Shown: positions 1 through 7,688 of the stretch, piece after piece
Layout: every line of letters starts with the position of its first letter
Numbering within the stretch: the stretch's first letter is position 1
Source of the DNA: Candidatus Hydrogenedentes bacterium UBA2224
GTDB taxonomy: Bacteria; Hydrogenedentota; Hydrogenedentia; Hydrogenedentales; SLHB01
DNA: 9,957 bases
Assembly: GCA_002348185.1 (NCBI GenBank)
Contig: DDYW01000070.1
Span: 41,037 to 50,993 of the forward strand
Direction of reading: 5' to 3'
Translations under genes and position numbers: made by a program
Notes under the pieces: generated by a model
What the model saw: the letters and a program-made list of their open reading frames with translations, nothing else
The model's database searches: none
Told to the model about the DNA's origin: nothing

Positions 1-2
1 TG

Positions 3-134
3 GTGATCCGGCCCATGATGTATGTCGCACTCACCTACGATCACCGCATGGTCGACGGGCGCGAAGCCGTGACCTTTCTCAAACGGATTAAGGAATGCGT
101 CGAGAATCCCGCGCGCCTGCTCCTCGACCTGTAA
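3..134 (+). CDS. sucB: 2-oxoglutarate dehydrogenase E2 (dihydrolipoamide succinyltransferase), C-terminal 43 codons
   Basis: This is the 3' end of a gene that begins before the window; the frame is open from base 3 to a TAA at 132-134. The peptide holds the catalytic signature DHRMVDG of 2-oxoacid dehydrogenase acyltransferases. Its His (codon at 42-44) and Asp (54-56) are the active-site pair that transfers the succinyl group from lipoamide to CoA. The surrounding residues (MMYVALTYDHR, then REAVTFLKRIKE, and a final ENPARLLLDL) match the end of SucB/OdhB closely, more so than the acetyltransferase AceF. The E3 gene starts 64 bp downstream on the same strand, as expected for an odh operon. 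The lipoyl and E1/E3-binding domains lie outside the window, so their number and integrity cannot be judged. Confidence 0.92.
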   Translation: MIRPMMYVALTYDHRMVDGREAVTFLKRIKECVENPARLLLDL

Positions 135-198
135 TACGCGTTCAAACCGGGAAGGACGGGCGGCCGGCGGCAGCCATAAGAAAACGGAAGGAGACCCC

Positions 199-1587
199 AT
201 GAACACGGCCACGCATGATCTGATTGTCATCGGGGCGGGCCCGGGCGGCTACGTGGCCGCGATCCGCGCGGCCCAGCTGGGCCTGAACGTGGCCTGCGTC
301 GAAAGCGAAAACGCCCTGGGCGGCACGTGCCTGCGCGTCGGCTGCATCCCCAGTAAGGCGTTGCTGGAATCCAGCGCGCGGTTCGCCGAAGCCCGCGACA
401 CCCTCTCAAAACACGGCGTAAACGTTACGGGCGTCTCGTTCGACCTGGCCGGGATGATGCGGCGCAAAGAGGACATCGTCAACGGCCTGACCCATGGCGT
501 GGCCGGCCTGTTCAAAAAGAACGGGATCACGCGCTACGAAGGCCGTGGGCGCATCACCGGGCCGCAGCGCGTCGTGGTCGAGGGGACGGACGGCGCGGCG
601 TTGTCCGCGAAACACATCCTCATCGCGACGGGCTGCGCCTCGGCGTCCCTGCCCAATGTCGAAGTGGACGGGCTCTATGTTGGCACGAGCACGGAGGCGC
701 TGGCCTACGATGCGGTGCCCGGGCACCTGGCCGTCATTGGCGCGGGATACATTGGGCTCGAATTGGGGTCGGTCTGGAACCGCCTGGGGGCCAAGGTGAC
801 GGTCCTGGAATACCTCGACCGGATCCTGCCGGGCATGGACGGCGAACTGGCCGCGAAAGCCCGGAAGATTTTTGAGAAACAGGGAATGACCTTCCGCGTG
901 GGATGCCGCGTTACGGGTGCGCGGAAAAAGGGCAAGGGCGCTGTCGTCGAAATCGACGGGGCGGCGCCCGTGACGTGTGACCGTGTGCTGCTCGCCGTGG
1001 GACGCGTTCCCAACACCGCGGACCTGGGTCTGGAGACCGTGGGGATTGACACCGACAGCCGCGGCCGCATCGTGGTCGATGAGCGGTTCCGCACTTCCGC
1101 CGAGGGGGTGTACGCGATAGGCGACGTGATTCCCGGCCCCATGCTCGCCCACAAGGCCGAAGACGAGGGCGTGGCCTGCGTCGAGAACATCGTGAAGGGC
1201 TACGGCGAAGTCAACTACAATGCCATTCCCGGCATCGTCTATACGCACCCGGAGATCGCATCGGTCGGCAAGACGGAGGAACAGCTCCAACAGGAAGGCG
1301 TGCCCTACCGGAAAGGCGTGTTCCCTTATCTTGCCAACGGCCGCGCGCGCTGCATCGGCGAAACGGAAGGGTTCGTGAAGATGCTCGCCCACGCCGAAAC
1401 CGACCGGCTCCTGGGCGTGCATATTCTCGGCGCGCATGCCGGCGACCTGATCGCCGAGGCCGCCGTCGCCATGGAGTTCGACGCGAGCAGCGAAGACCTC
1501 GCCCGCTCCTGCCACGCCCATCCCACCCTGGCGGAAATTGTTAAAGAGGCCGCGCTGGCCGTCGACGAACGCGCCATCCACATCTGA
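199..1587 (+). CDS. lpdA: Dihydrolipoamide dehydrogenase (E3 of 2-oxoacid dehydrogenase complexes)
   Basis: This 462-aa flavoprotein reoxidises dihydrolipoamide on the E2 subunit and passes electrons through FAD to NAD+; it acts in the cytoplasm as a homodimer. The FAD-binding GxGxxG (GAGPGG) is at residues 12-17. The redox disulfide is C44/C49 in GGTCLRVGCIPSK; the Arg at 46 replaces the Asn common in this motif. An ATG motif lies near 143-145 and the NAD-binding GAGYIG at 181-186. The second FAD contact, GVYAIGD, is at 303-309. The C-terminal dimer interface carries the active-site base H441 and its partner E446 in HAHPTLAE. The H-E dyad and normal full length favour true E3 over mercuric reductase or glutathione reductase. 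An AAGGAG ribosome site at 188-193 lies five bases before the ATG. It follows sucB by 64 bp, probably in the same transcript, so it most likely serves the 2-oxoglutarate complex, though E3 is often shared with others. Confidence 0.97.
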   Translation: MNTATHDLIVIGAGPGGYVAAIRAAQLGLNVACVESENALGGTCLRVGCIPSKALLESSARFAEARDTLSKHGVNVTGVSFDLAGMMRRKEDIVNGLTHGVAGLFKKNGITRYEGRGRITGPQRVVVEGTDGAALSAKHILIATGCASASLPNVEVDGLYVGTSTEALAYDAVPGHLAVIGAGYIGLELGSVWNRLGAKVTVLEYLDRILPGMDGELAAKARKIFEKQGMTFRVGCRVTGARKKGKGAVVEIDGAAPVTCDRVLLAVGRVPNTADLGLETVGIDTDSRGRIVVDERFRTSAEGVYAIGDVIPGPMLAHKAEDEGVACVENIVKGYGEVNYNAIPGIVYTHPEIASVGKTEEQLQQEGVPYRKGVFPYLANGRARCIGETEGFVKMLAHAETDRLLGVHILGAHAGDLIAEAAVAMEFDASSEDLARSCHAHPTLAEIVKEAALAVDERAIHI

Positions 1588-1619
1588 CGCCGCGCCCTCT
1601 TGAGCCCGCGGGACAATCG

Positions 1620-3221
1620 TCAGTGGCGCACCCAGAGGAGCATGTCGAGCAGCACGGGCTGAGCGGTTTCGCCCGCCGTCACGCCAAAGGTGAAGACGTT
1701 GTCGCCCTGCTTGACCAGCGCGGGCTCGACGGGATAGTCGAACCACTGGCCGTCCTGCGCCGCGGGCAACAACGGGGCGCCGTTGATCGCCGCCGTGACC
1801 GTTTCGGGCGCCGGGGCTTCCTTGAAACGCAAGCGCAGCGTCACGCTGACAGGGACATGGGCCGTGACGTCCTCCCCCACCGGCAGGGTGACCGAGGCGG
1901 AGGCGCCGGCGGCCAGGGTGCGCGGGTATTCGGGGTTGAGGATGTCGCGGTTCATGTATTTTTCGCCGCCCTTATACCAGAAGCTGAGATTGCCGTAGCC
2001 CCGCGCGCCGGTGGTGTAGACTTTGTCGAGCGGGGCCAGGACGTCCGGGTCGCCCAGCTCGTTCCAGTGCGGGGCTTTGGGATTGAAGAAGTTGAACATG
2101 TAGATGCCGTCCGCGCCCGCGTGCCAGACGTTCATGGCGCGCGCGCGATAGCATTCGAGACTTGCCCGCAGCTTCCGGGCGTCCTCGTCGCGCAGCCGGG
2201 TTTCGCTCAGCGAGGGATACACGGGGACGTTGTATTTGTGTGCCAGGTCGACGCTGGTCTTCCAGGGATTGAGGCGGAAATAGCAGCTTAAGGTGAGGAT
2301 ATCGATCAGGCCGTCCTGCATCCATCGCTCGAGATCGAAGCCCATGTCGCGGCACATCTCGAGGGAATCCGGCACGCGTACGGAGATGAGAATGGGCCGC
2401 CCCCGTTTTGCCCCCACCTCGTCGGCCATGACGCGCACCCGCCGGATGAGGTCCGTCATCATGTCGAGCTCGGCCTGGCCGCAGGGCCGCCCTTCGGCGT
2501 GCGCGCGGAAATACGCCAGATGCCGGAAAAAGTCCATCTGGACGCCATCCACGTCGTAATTGGTGCAGACTTCCTCGAAGAACTTGAACGCGAGGTCGCG
2601 GATTTCCGGCTGGCCGTAATCCACGGCGGTCCAGGGCCCGTTCACGGGCCGTTTTTCCGCCGTGCCCATCAGCCACTCGGGATGGTCTTTCTTGAGCTGG
2701 GGAAACAGGAGGGGCGAATACCAGCCGCCCCAGCCGTCGTGGCAATCGTTCATGCGCATGGACCAGAAGGCTTCGATCCCGTTTTGGCGGCAGAAATTCA
2801 CCATAATCTCGAGCGGGTCGGTGCCCTGTTCGAGAAAGGCCTTCGTCTGGTTCTGGCTGAACCCCTTTTCCCCCCCCGGTTCAGGCTCAGTGCAGGTAAA
2901 GATCTCGCCCACCTTCGTGTTGTGGGTGAACAAGCCGAACCCGGAACTCCACGTGCAATAGACAATCGTGTCGACCTGCGTCCCCAGCACCGCGCGCGTG
3001 CGTTTGTCGATCAGTTCGTCCGCATCGGCCTTCTCAAGATAATAGACCGGCTCGTTGCCGTCGTTGTCGTAAATGATCCGCCGCGTCCTGTGGGCCGCTT
3101 CGTGCCGCAACGCCTTGATCTGCTCGATCGAGACGGGACCGCCGCCCTCGCCCGCATAAGCGCACGCGCCCAGGATCACCGCAAGCGCCAGCCCGGCAAA
3201 GATCCCGCGTCCTGTACCCAT
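1620..3221 (-). CDS. Exported GHL10-like TIM-barrel protein, putative glycoside hydrolase (533 aa)
   Basis: The ATG at 3221-3219 is chosen because it opens a signal sequence and is preceded by AGGAGGA. The frame runs open upstream to about 3641, but that part overlaps the preceding gene. Residues 1-20 form a short basic start, a hydrophobic core and LGAC, a lipobox-like site with C20; AYA|G just after it could instead be a signal peptidase I site. Residues ~45-430 look like a TIM barrel of the glycosyl-hydrolase-like 10 (GHL10/DUF187) type. Landmarks are FWSMRMND (152-159), HPEWL (180-184), PEIRDL (205-210), the strand end DGVQMDFFRH with D230, LISVRVP (278-284), and GADGIYMFNFFNP near 369-381. 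Residues ~435-533 look like a beta-sandwich. D230 is the best candidate catalytic or substrate residue by analogy; no substrate can be assigned. It is the last gene of a three-gene unit, 19 bp after its paralogue, and its stop lies 32 bp from the convergent lpdA stop. Confidence 0.8.
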   Translation of the reverse strand: MGTGRGIFAGLALAVILGACAYAGEGGGPVSIEQIKALRHEAAHRTRRIIYDNDGNEPVYYLEKADADELIDKRTRAVLGTQVDTIVYCTWSSGFGLFTHNTKVGEIFTCTEPEPGGEKGFSQNQTKAFLEQGTDPLEIMVNFCRQNGIEAFWSMRMNDCHDGWGGWYSPLLFPQLKKDHPEWLMGTAEKRPVNGPWTAVDYGQPEIRDLAFKFFEEVCTNYDVDGVQMDFFRHLAYFRAHAEGRPCGQAELDMMTDLIRRVRVMADEVGAKRGRPILISVRVPDSLEMCRDMGFDLERWMQDGLIDILTLSCYFRLNPWKTSVDLAHKYNVPVYPSLSETRLRDEDARKLRASLECYRARAMNVWHAGADGIYMFNFFNPKAPHWNELGDPDVLAPLDKVYTTGARGYGNLSFWYKGGEKYMNRDILNPEYPRTLAAGASASVTLPVGEDVTAHVPVSVTLRLRFKEAPAPETVTAAINGAPLLPAAQDGQWFDYPVEPALVKQGDNVFTFGVTAGETAQPVLLDMLLWVRH

Positions 3222-3230
3222 GTTTCCTGC

Positions 3231-3237
3231 TCCTCCT
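3231..3237 (-). promoter_or_regulatory. Ribosome binding site deciding the start of the 533-aa gene
   Basis: On the minus strand this reads AGGAGGA, nine bases before the ATG at 3221, with a second AGGA closer in at 3228-3225. It sits in the 19-bp gap after the stop of the preceding gene. It supports the signal-peptide start over the longer open frame reaching back to about 3641. Confidence 0.75.
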
Positions 3238-3240
3238 GCG

Positions 3241-5439
3241 TTATGGAGCGCCCAGAATCTCGAAGCGCTCCTCCAGCCAGCCGTCGCCGTCCTGTGCCCG
3301 CACCCGCAGCGTATGGCCGCCGGGGGGGATGATCTTGTCCGATTCGTACTCTTCCGTTCCCAGCACGTACGGCAGGCCTTCGCAGCGATGGACCAGCACG
3401 TCGTCAAGATAGAACTCAACCGGACCCGGCGGAATCCCGTCGACCCAGGCCCGGATGCGGTGCCAGCCCGCATACCCCTGGATCTGCTCGAGCGGAGTGA
3501 TGAAGACGCCTTTGCTCCGCTGGGGCAGGACCCGCGCATCCTCGTCCCACCACCGCGCCACGTCGGCGCTGCTTGCCAGCAGGCGCATGGTGCGGCGGTC
3601 GTACACGTTCGAGACCACGCGCGAATCCGCCTGGTACACATAGATTCCCGGCGCGCCTTCGCGGTAGAGCTGGTGCACGCGCCACAAAAACGGTCCCGGC
3701 AGCGGCTGGCCCCAGCTCAGGCCGTCCAGCGCCGGCAACACCAGGCACGGCGTGCCTTTCACGGCCTGGTAATACGGCGCCAGGTCGACATGCAGATGGC
3801 GCCCCTGGATGTTGCTCGGACAGAGGTAGTCCACCCAGCCCTGCCGCGCCCACGTCGCATAATCAAAAACCTCACTTCTGCGGACCCCGTGCGCGGGGAA
3901 GCGCACCAGGATCCGGACGCCGTCGCCCGGCCGGGCGAATTCATCGGCCAGGGCGCGCAGTTCCTGCAGGAACGCGTTGCACGTTTCCAGGGTGTCCGGC
4001 CCCTCGGGGTAACGGCAGAAATCGAGCGACACACCCCGCGCACCGATGGCGAGCGCTTCGCGGTACTGGCTCAGCATGTACGCCCGCACTTCGGGGACCT
4101 CATAGCGCAGGGCCGAGCCGCGCACCCAGTCGGGATGCGCCATCGAGAACTCGCCCTGCAGCGGGCTGCCGGGATAACAGTTGGTCGCGCCGAAATTGGC
4201 GTGAAGCGAAAAGCCGAGGTCGCGGGCGGCACGCAACGAGGCTTCCAGGGTGTTGGTGAACTGCTGCATGCGGCCGACATTGTCGGTCAGGGGATTCTGC
4301 ACGGCGCCGATGGGGTCGCCCTGGGTCGTGTACAGCAGTTGGTCGCTCGCCCGCGTCTCGTAGACCGCCTTCATGCCGAACCGGCTGATCTGCATGTCGA
4401 CCAGCGGCACCCGCGCCTCGGCATAGGCCGCCAGGTAGGCCCGGTGCCACGCATTGTCCGACACCACGTCGCTGAACGCGTACGAATAGGGTTCCCAGTA
4501 GCCCGCCACGAGTTTGTCGGCTTCCCCGCCGAACTGCGCGTCCAGTCCCGCGCGCACCTCGTCCGAAAGGGGTACAAACTTCACGTAATCGATACTCGAA
4601 TCCGCCGGGCCCGTGTAGGCATGCAGTTGTTCAAGCACCAGATGCTGGAAATCCAGGTCGCGCCATTGCCACAACACCTCATGGAACACCGGCGTCGAAG
4701 CCAGACGCTGTGTGCGGTCTTCGCCGGTGAACCGCAGCGCGATCCCGCCCAGGGACGGCGCGGTGCGCACAAACACGGCGTACGGACCGCGCAGCTCGAG
4801 GGGATACGACAGTTGCGGCAGCCGCTGCTCCCCGTCGCTGTGGCCGAACAGGACATCGCCGCGGGACACGTCCTGCTCCGGCGCTGCATCCGTCCGCCAC
4901 GCCCAGTGCGGTCCGCTGCTCTGCGGCTCGCCCTCCGGCCCCGGCGCCAACGCATAGTGCTGAAAGACGCCCGACCAGTCCTCGATGTACACCACGTCGG
5001 TATTGTCGGCCTGAAGCGGCGCGGTGTACGCGGCAAGCACGGTCCCTTCGGGCGAGCGCAGCGTAATCCGGAACAGGGCGTCGACCCGGCCGTCCGTCTG
5101 GGCCTCCGGATACGGATTGAACACCACGGTACGGGTCAGGCCCGCGGCACGCCGCTCCATCACCTCGCCCCGGAGCCACGGCTCGTATTGCTCGGGACGC
5201 GCCAGGTGCATTGCCGTCTCCGACATCAGCGGCATCACCCGTGCCGGACGCCACGCCTCGCTGCCCGCGGGCGACCACTCGCACGCCACCGCAACGGTCT
5301 CGGGCGCCTCGGCCGGCGCCGGATACGCCACATGGAAATACCGCGTGACGGGATCCACGGTAATCCGAACGTCCTGCACCGAGCCGGTTCCCGCCATCGC
5401 CACGGCCAGCAAGCCTACGATCCACCCTGTGCGTCTCAT
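3241..5439 (-). CDS. Exported multidomain GHL10-like TIM-barrel protein with sugar-binding-like and Ig-like modules (732 aa)
   Basis: A signal peptide is visible at residues 1-~20 (MRRTG, then a hydrophobic run, then small residues). The ATG follows GGAGGG (5452-5447) by seven bases. Residues ~22-140 look like a beta-rich module. Residues ~145-292 (DWSGVF ... DVLFGHSDG ... YPLELRGPYAVFV ... LRFTGE ... IDYVKFVPLS) resemble a jelly-roll, carbohydrate-binding-like module seen in secreted planctomycete-type proteins. Residues ~310-640 form a TIM barrel paralogous to the next gene: HPDWV (435-439), PEVRAY (449-454), ARGVSLDFCRYP with D473, RILVRFP (509-515) and APGIYVYQADS (596-606). Residues ~645-732 look Ig-like (VEFYLDDVLVH ... 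PPGGHTLRVRAQDGDG). D473 aligns with D230 of the downstream paralogue. A hydrolase or glycan-binding role is inferred and the substrate is unknown. It is 34 bp downstream of the 708-aa gene and 19 bp upstream of the 533-aa gene, so probably co-transcribed and co-exported with both. Confidence 0.8.
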   Translation of the reverse strand: MRRTGWIVGLLAVAMAGTGSVQDVRITVDPVTRYFHVAYPAPAEAPETVAVACEWSPAGSEAWRPARVMPLMSETAMHLARPEQYEPWLRGEVMERRAAGLTRTVVFNPYPEAQTDGRVDALFRITLRSPEGTVLAAYTAPLQADNTDVVYIEDWSGVFQHYALAPGPEGEPQSSGPHWAWRTDAAPEQDVSRGDVLFGHSDGEQRLPQLSYPLELRGPYAVFVRTAPSLGGIALRFTGEDRTQRLASTPVFHEVLWQWRDLDFQHLVLEQLHAYTGPADSSIDYVKFVPLSDEVRAGLDAQFGGEADKLVAGYWEPYSYAFSDVVSDNAWHRAYLAAYAEARVPLVDMQISRFGMKAVYETRASDQLLYTTQGDPIGAVQNPLTDNVGRMQQFTNTLEASLRAARDLGFSLHANFGATNCYPGSPLQGEFSMAHPDWVRGSALRYEVPEVRAYMLSQYREALAIGARGVSLDFCRYPEGPDTLETCNAFLQELRALADEFARPGDGVRILVRFPAHGVRRSEVFDYATWARQGWVDYLCPSNIQGRHLHVDLAPYYQAVKGTPCLVLPALDGLSWGQPLPGPFLWRVHQLYREGAPGIYVYQADSRVVSNVYDRRTMRLLASSADVARWWDEDARVLPQRSKGVFITPLEQIQGYAGWHRIRAWVDGIPPGPVEFYLDDVLVHRCEGLPYVLGTEEYESDKIIPPGGHTLRVRAQDGDGWLEERFEILGAP

Positions 5440-5473
5440 CCGCGGACCCTCCGGTGTTGTGCGGCGTTTCTGA

Positions 5474-7600
5474 TTATCCTTCCGGCTCGATCACATAGGT
5501 GCGCGCGTCGAGATCGACGGTGACCGTGGTGCCGTCGGCGTAGGTCGTGCGTTGTCTGCGGACGGAGCCGTCAAGCAGTTCATGATCGACCATCTCCTGG
5601 AACGCAAGCCGTTGCGCAAGCGCGGCCGCCGTGTTCACGAGCGCGATCTGTTCCGGGCTCGCCCCCGGCCCGACATACGGCAGCCCGGCATTGAGCAGAC
5701 AGTGCAGCCACGCCGCGTCGGATTTCGGCACGCCCCAGCCGCCATTGTCGCCCATTTCCCACGGCAGCAGGATCGAATCGTGGTACACGAGGTTGAACAG
5801 CGGCACGGGGATACCGCAGGCATCGCCGCCGCCGAGACCCGGATACGTCGCATACGGCCCGTGATGAACCAGGTCGAGGGAGCGCACCAGGTAGTCGGCG
5901 GGTTCCTCCGAACTCACGACGTAGCCCCGCGCGCGGAGCAGGTCGAAGCAGTCGCGGCGGTACCGTGCGCAATCGCTGCGCGTGATGGGATGCGCCGGCA
6001 AGGTGCTTTCCTCAAGCGGCACGACCGCGAATACGTCGAGGTACGCGCCGCGCACGCGGATGCCCTGCGCAGCGAACAGATCGTGATTGCGGCGCACGTA
6101 CCCGGGCGCGAAGCGCGGATTCAGGATCGTCTGGGGACCGCCGCACCACGTCGAGGTTTCCTCGCGCGAGCCGTCGAGACGCACCGCCGCCAGCCGGTCA
6201 TCAAACGACACGGCGTTGAGATAGAAATCGCGGTACTGATCGTGCACCGCGAACAGATAGCCGAGTTCCTCGCAGGTCGCGGCAAAGCGGCGCAGGCCGT
6301 CCCAGCCGCCCTGTTCCTCGCCCACCGGCATCACGTCGGGATGGCCGTTGTCGTAGCCGTAGAAGCCCCAGCCGTCGAGGTGCACGTAGGCATCGCCGAT
6401 GCCCGCCGCCTTCAACGAGCGCAACCCTTCCGCGAGCTGGTCGAAGGTCTGCAGGCTGTGATTGTTCTCGATGCGATCCTTGTGGAACAGCGACGCTTCC
6501 TGCACGAAATGATAGAGCGCGCCCAGATGCACCACGGGCCGGCCAATGACCTCGTCCAGGCCGGGCGTGCGCACCCGTTTCTCGGCCAGCGACACGAAAT
6601 CGCCGTGCTCCTGCACGTAGCGGCGGTACCGTTTTGCCATCTTCACGTAGCTGGTGTCGGTGTCGAACACGTACCGGACGGTGCGCAGGTAGCGCACCTG
6701 GCCCAGGCTGGGGTACCAGCGCGGCGCGATGCGCGTCGGTCCGCCCTCAGGATGCTGGTATTCGCCGCCGGCATCGTCGCTGGTTTCCAGGATGGTCATC
6801 ACGCCGGCCGTGCCGTCGAGCTGGCCCCACCACGGCATGTAGAACGAGCGCGAATTGCACAGGTCGGCCCCCGAGATGGCCTGCGGCCAGTTCCCCGGCA
6901 ACAGCATCCCCTGCATGCGCGGGATCACCGACACGAAGTTCGCGTCCTGTTTCGGCACGAGCGCCTTCGGCCACCGGATCATGGCCAGGTCGCGTTCGTG
7001 TTCGATCGCCGCCAGTTCAAAGACGATCTCGCGGCCGGTCAGGGTGGCGCAGAGCCGCAGCTCAAACCCCGGCGCGTCCGGGAACTCCGCCAGCGTGATC
7101 ATCATGCCCACCGCATAGCCCGGCGCGAAGGGCTCGACGGTCCGCCGGGCCGCGTCCAGGAGGCTGAACTCCTTACCGCCCTTGCTGATGTCGTCCTTCC
7201 CGGCCGGTTCGAAGCGCCAGACGTGCCCGTCCGCGTTCACCTCCATCGCGAAATCGGCTTTCATCAGGCTCAGGATCATCCCGGGGGTCTCGAGTTGCCA
7301 CCGGTCATCCAGTTCAGCAAACGACCCGTCCGCCTCGCGCGGCGCTTCGGCCGCGTTCGCCCATAACCACATGCGGACGCCGTCAATCGCCAGGTAGAGC
7401 GCCTTGTATTCGTCCTCGCTCGCCGCACCCCCGGCCAGCAGGGCCTCGAGTTCCGCCAGTTTCGCCGCCTTCTCCGCATGCAGCGCTTCGGGCACCGTGA
7501 TGGCGCCGAGGCGTTCGACGTGAAACCGGAGCGTGTCAACGCGCGGGGCAAACTCCTCCGCCGCCGCAAGCTGGGACAACACGACTAGAATCGAGATCAT
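5474..7600 (-). CDS. Exported DUF5696/GH101/GH129-like putative glycoside hydrolase (708 aa)
   Basis: The ATG at 7600-7598 is preceded by GGAGGGG and opens a short hydrophobic leader ending LAAA|EE, so export is likely; the leader lacks the usual positive charge before its core. Residues ~20-340 are an alpha plus beta-sandwich region (e.g. EIVFELAAIEHERDL near 191-205, YMPWWGQLDG near 254-263). Residues ~345-670 fit a TIM barrel: DAYVHLDGWGFYG (403-414), LFAVHDQYRDFY (449-460), RGAYLDVFA (517-525) and VVSSEEPADY (561-570). The C-terminus (RRQRTTYADGTTVTVDLDAR) resembles the closing beta segment of DUF5696 proteins. By analogy with GH101/GH129 retaining enzymes, D522 would be the nucleophile and E565 or E566 the acid/base. 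The exact family and substrate are not certain from sequence reading alone. It is the first gene of the three-gene minus-strand unit and faces the divergent regulatory region with pepF. Confidence 0.78.
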   Translation of the reverse strand: MISILVVLSQLAAAEEFAPRVDTLRFHVERLGAITVPEALHAEKAAKLAELEALLAGGAASEDEYKALYLAIDGVRMWLWANAAEAPREADGSFAELDDRWQLETPGMILSLMKADFAMEVNADGHVWRFEPAGKDDISKGGKEFSLLDAARRTVEPFAPGYAVGMMITLAEFPDAPGFELRLCATLTGREIVFELAAIEHERDLAMIRWPKALVPKQDANFVSVIPRMQGMLLPGNWPQAISGADLCNSRSFYMPWWGQLDGTAGVMTILETSDDAGGEYQHPEGGPTRIAPRWYPSLGQVRYLRTVRYVFDTDTSYVKMAKRYRRYVQEHGDFVSLAEKRVRTPGLDEVIGRPVVHLGALYHFVQEASLFHKDRIENNHSLQTFDQLAEGLRSLKAAGIGDAYVHLDGWGFYGYDNGHPDVMPVGEEQGGWDGLRRFAATCEELGYLFAVHDQYRDFYLNAVSFDDRLAAVRLDGSREETSTWCGGPQTILNPRFAPGYVRRNHDLFAAQGIRVRGAYLDVFAVVPLEESTLPAHPITRSDCARYRRDCFDLLRARGYVVSSEEPADYLVRSLDLVHHGPYATYPGLGGGDACGIPVPLFNLVYHDSILLPWEMGDNGGWGVPKSDAAWLHCLLNAGLPYVGPGASPEQIALVNTAAALAQRLAFQEMVDHELLDGSVRRQRTTYADGTTVTVDLDARTYVIEPEG

Positions 7601-7605
7601 GACTA

Positions 7606-7612
7606 CCCCTCC
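7606..7612 (-). promoter_or_regulatory. Ribosome binding site deciding the start of the 708-aa gene
   Basis: Reads GGAGGGG on the minus strand, five bases before the ATG at 7600. The frame is open upstream to 7873, but the extra residues are not signal-like and run across the divergent promoter region. The two codons before the ATG (GTA, GTC) are not start codons. Confidence 0.75.
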
Positions 7613-7688
7613 AGGTGATGGAAATCCGCGGACCGCAACGCCCACAGGATACGTCACGGCATCATGGCGCAAATACCGGCGCGAAGTC

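Noticed and set aside
1605..1612. CCCGCGGG palindrome as a terminator between lpdA and the convergent operon
   Set aside because: The stem is four pairs with no loop, and no T-run follows.
406..1746. 446-codon minus-strand frame opposite lpdA
   Set aside because: lpdA carries every E3 motif in the other strand, and this frame has no recognisable motif and overlaps the next gene.
3222..3641. N-terminal extension of the 533-aa gene to an upstream ATG at 3641
   Set aside because: It would overlap the preceding gene by about 400 bp and bury the signal peptide; a ribosome site lies at the inner ATG.
3220..5523. 767-codon open frame on the plus strand opposite the 732-aa gene
   Set aside because: Its product is Arg/His/Gln-rich with no recognisable domain, and it mirrors the codon pattern of the minus-strand gene, which has a signal peptide, ribosome site and domains. 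It is a high-GC shadow.
5552..7366. 604-codon plus-strand frame opposite the 708-aa gene
   Set aside because: The composition is antisense-like (His/Arg/Val-rich), no motif is visible, and the opposite strand has a coherent exported protein.
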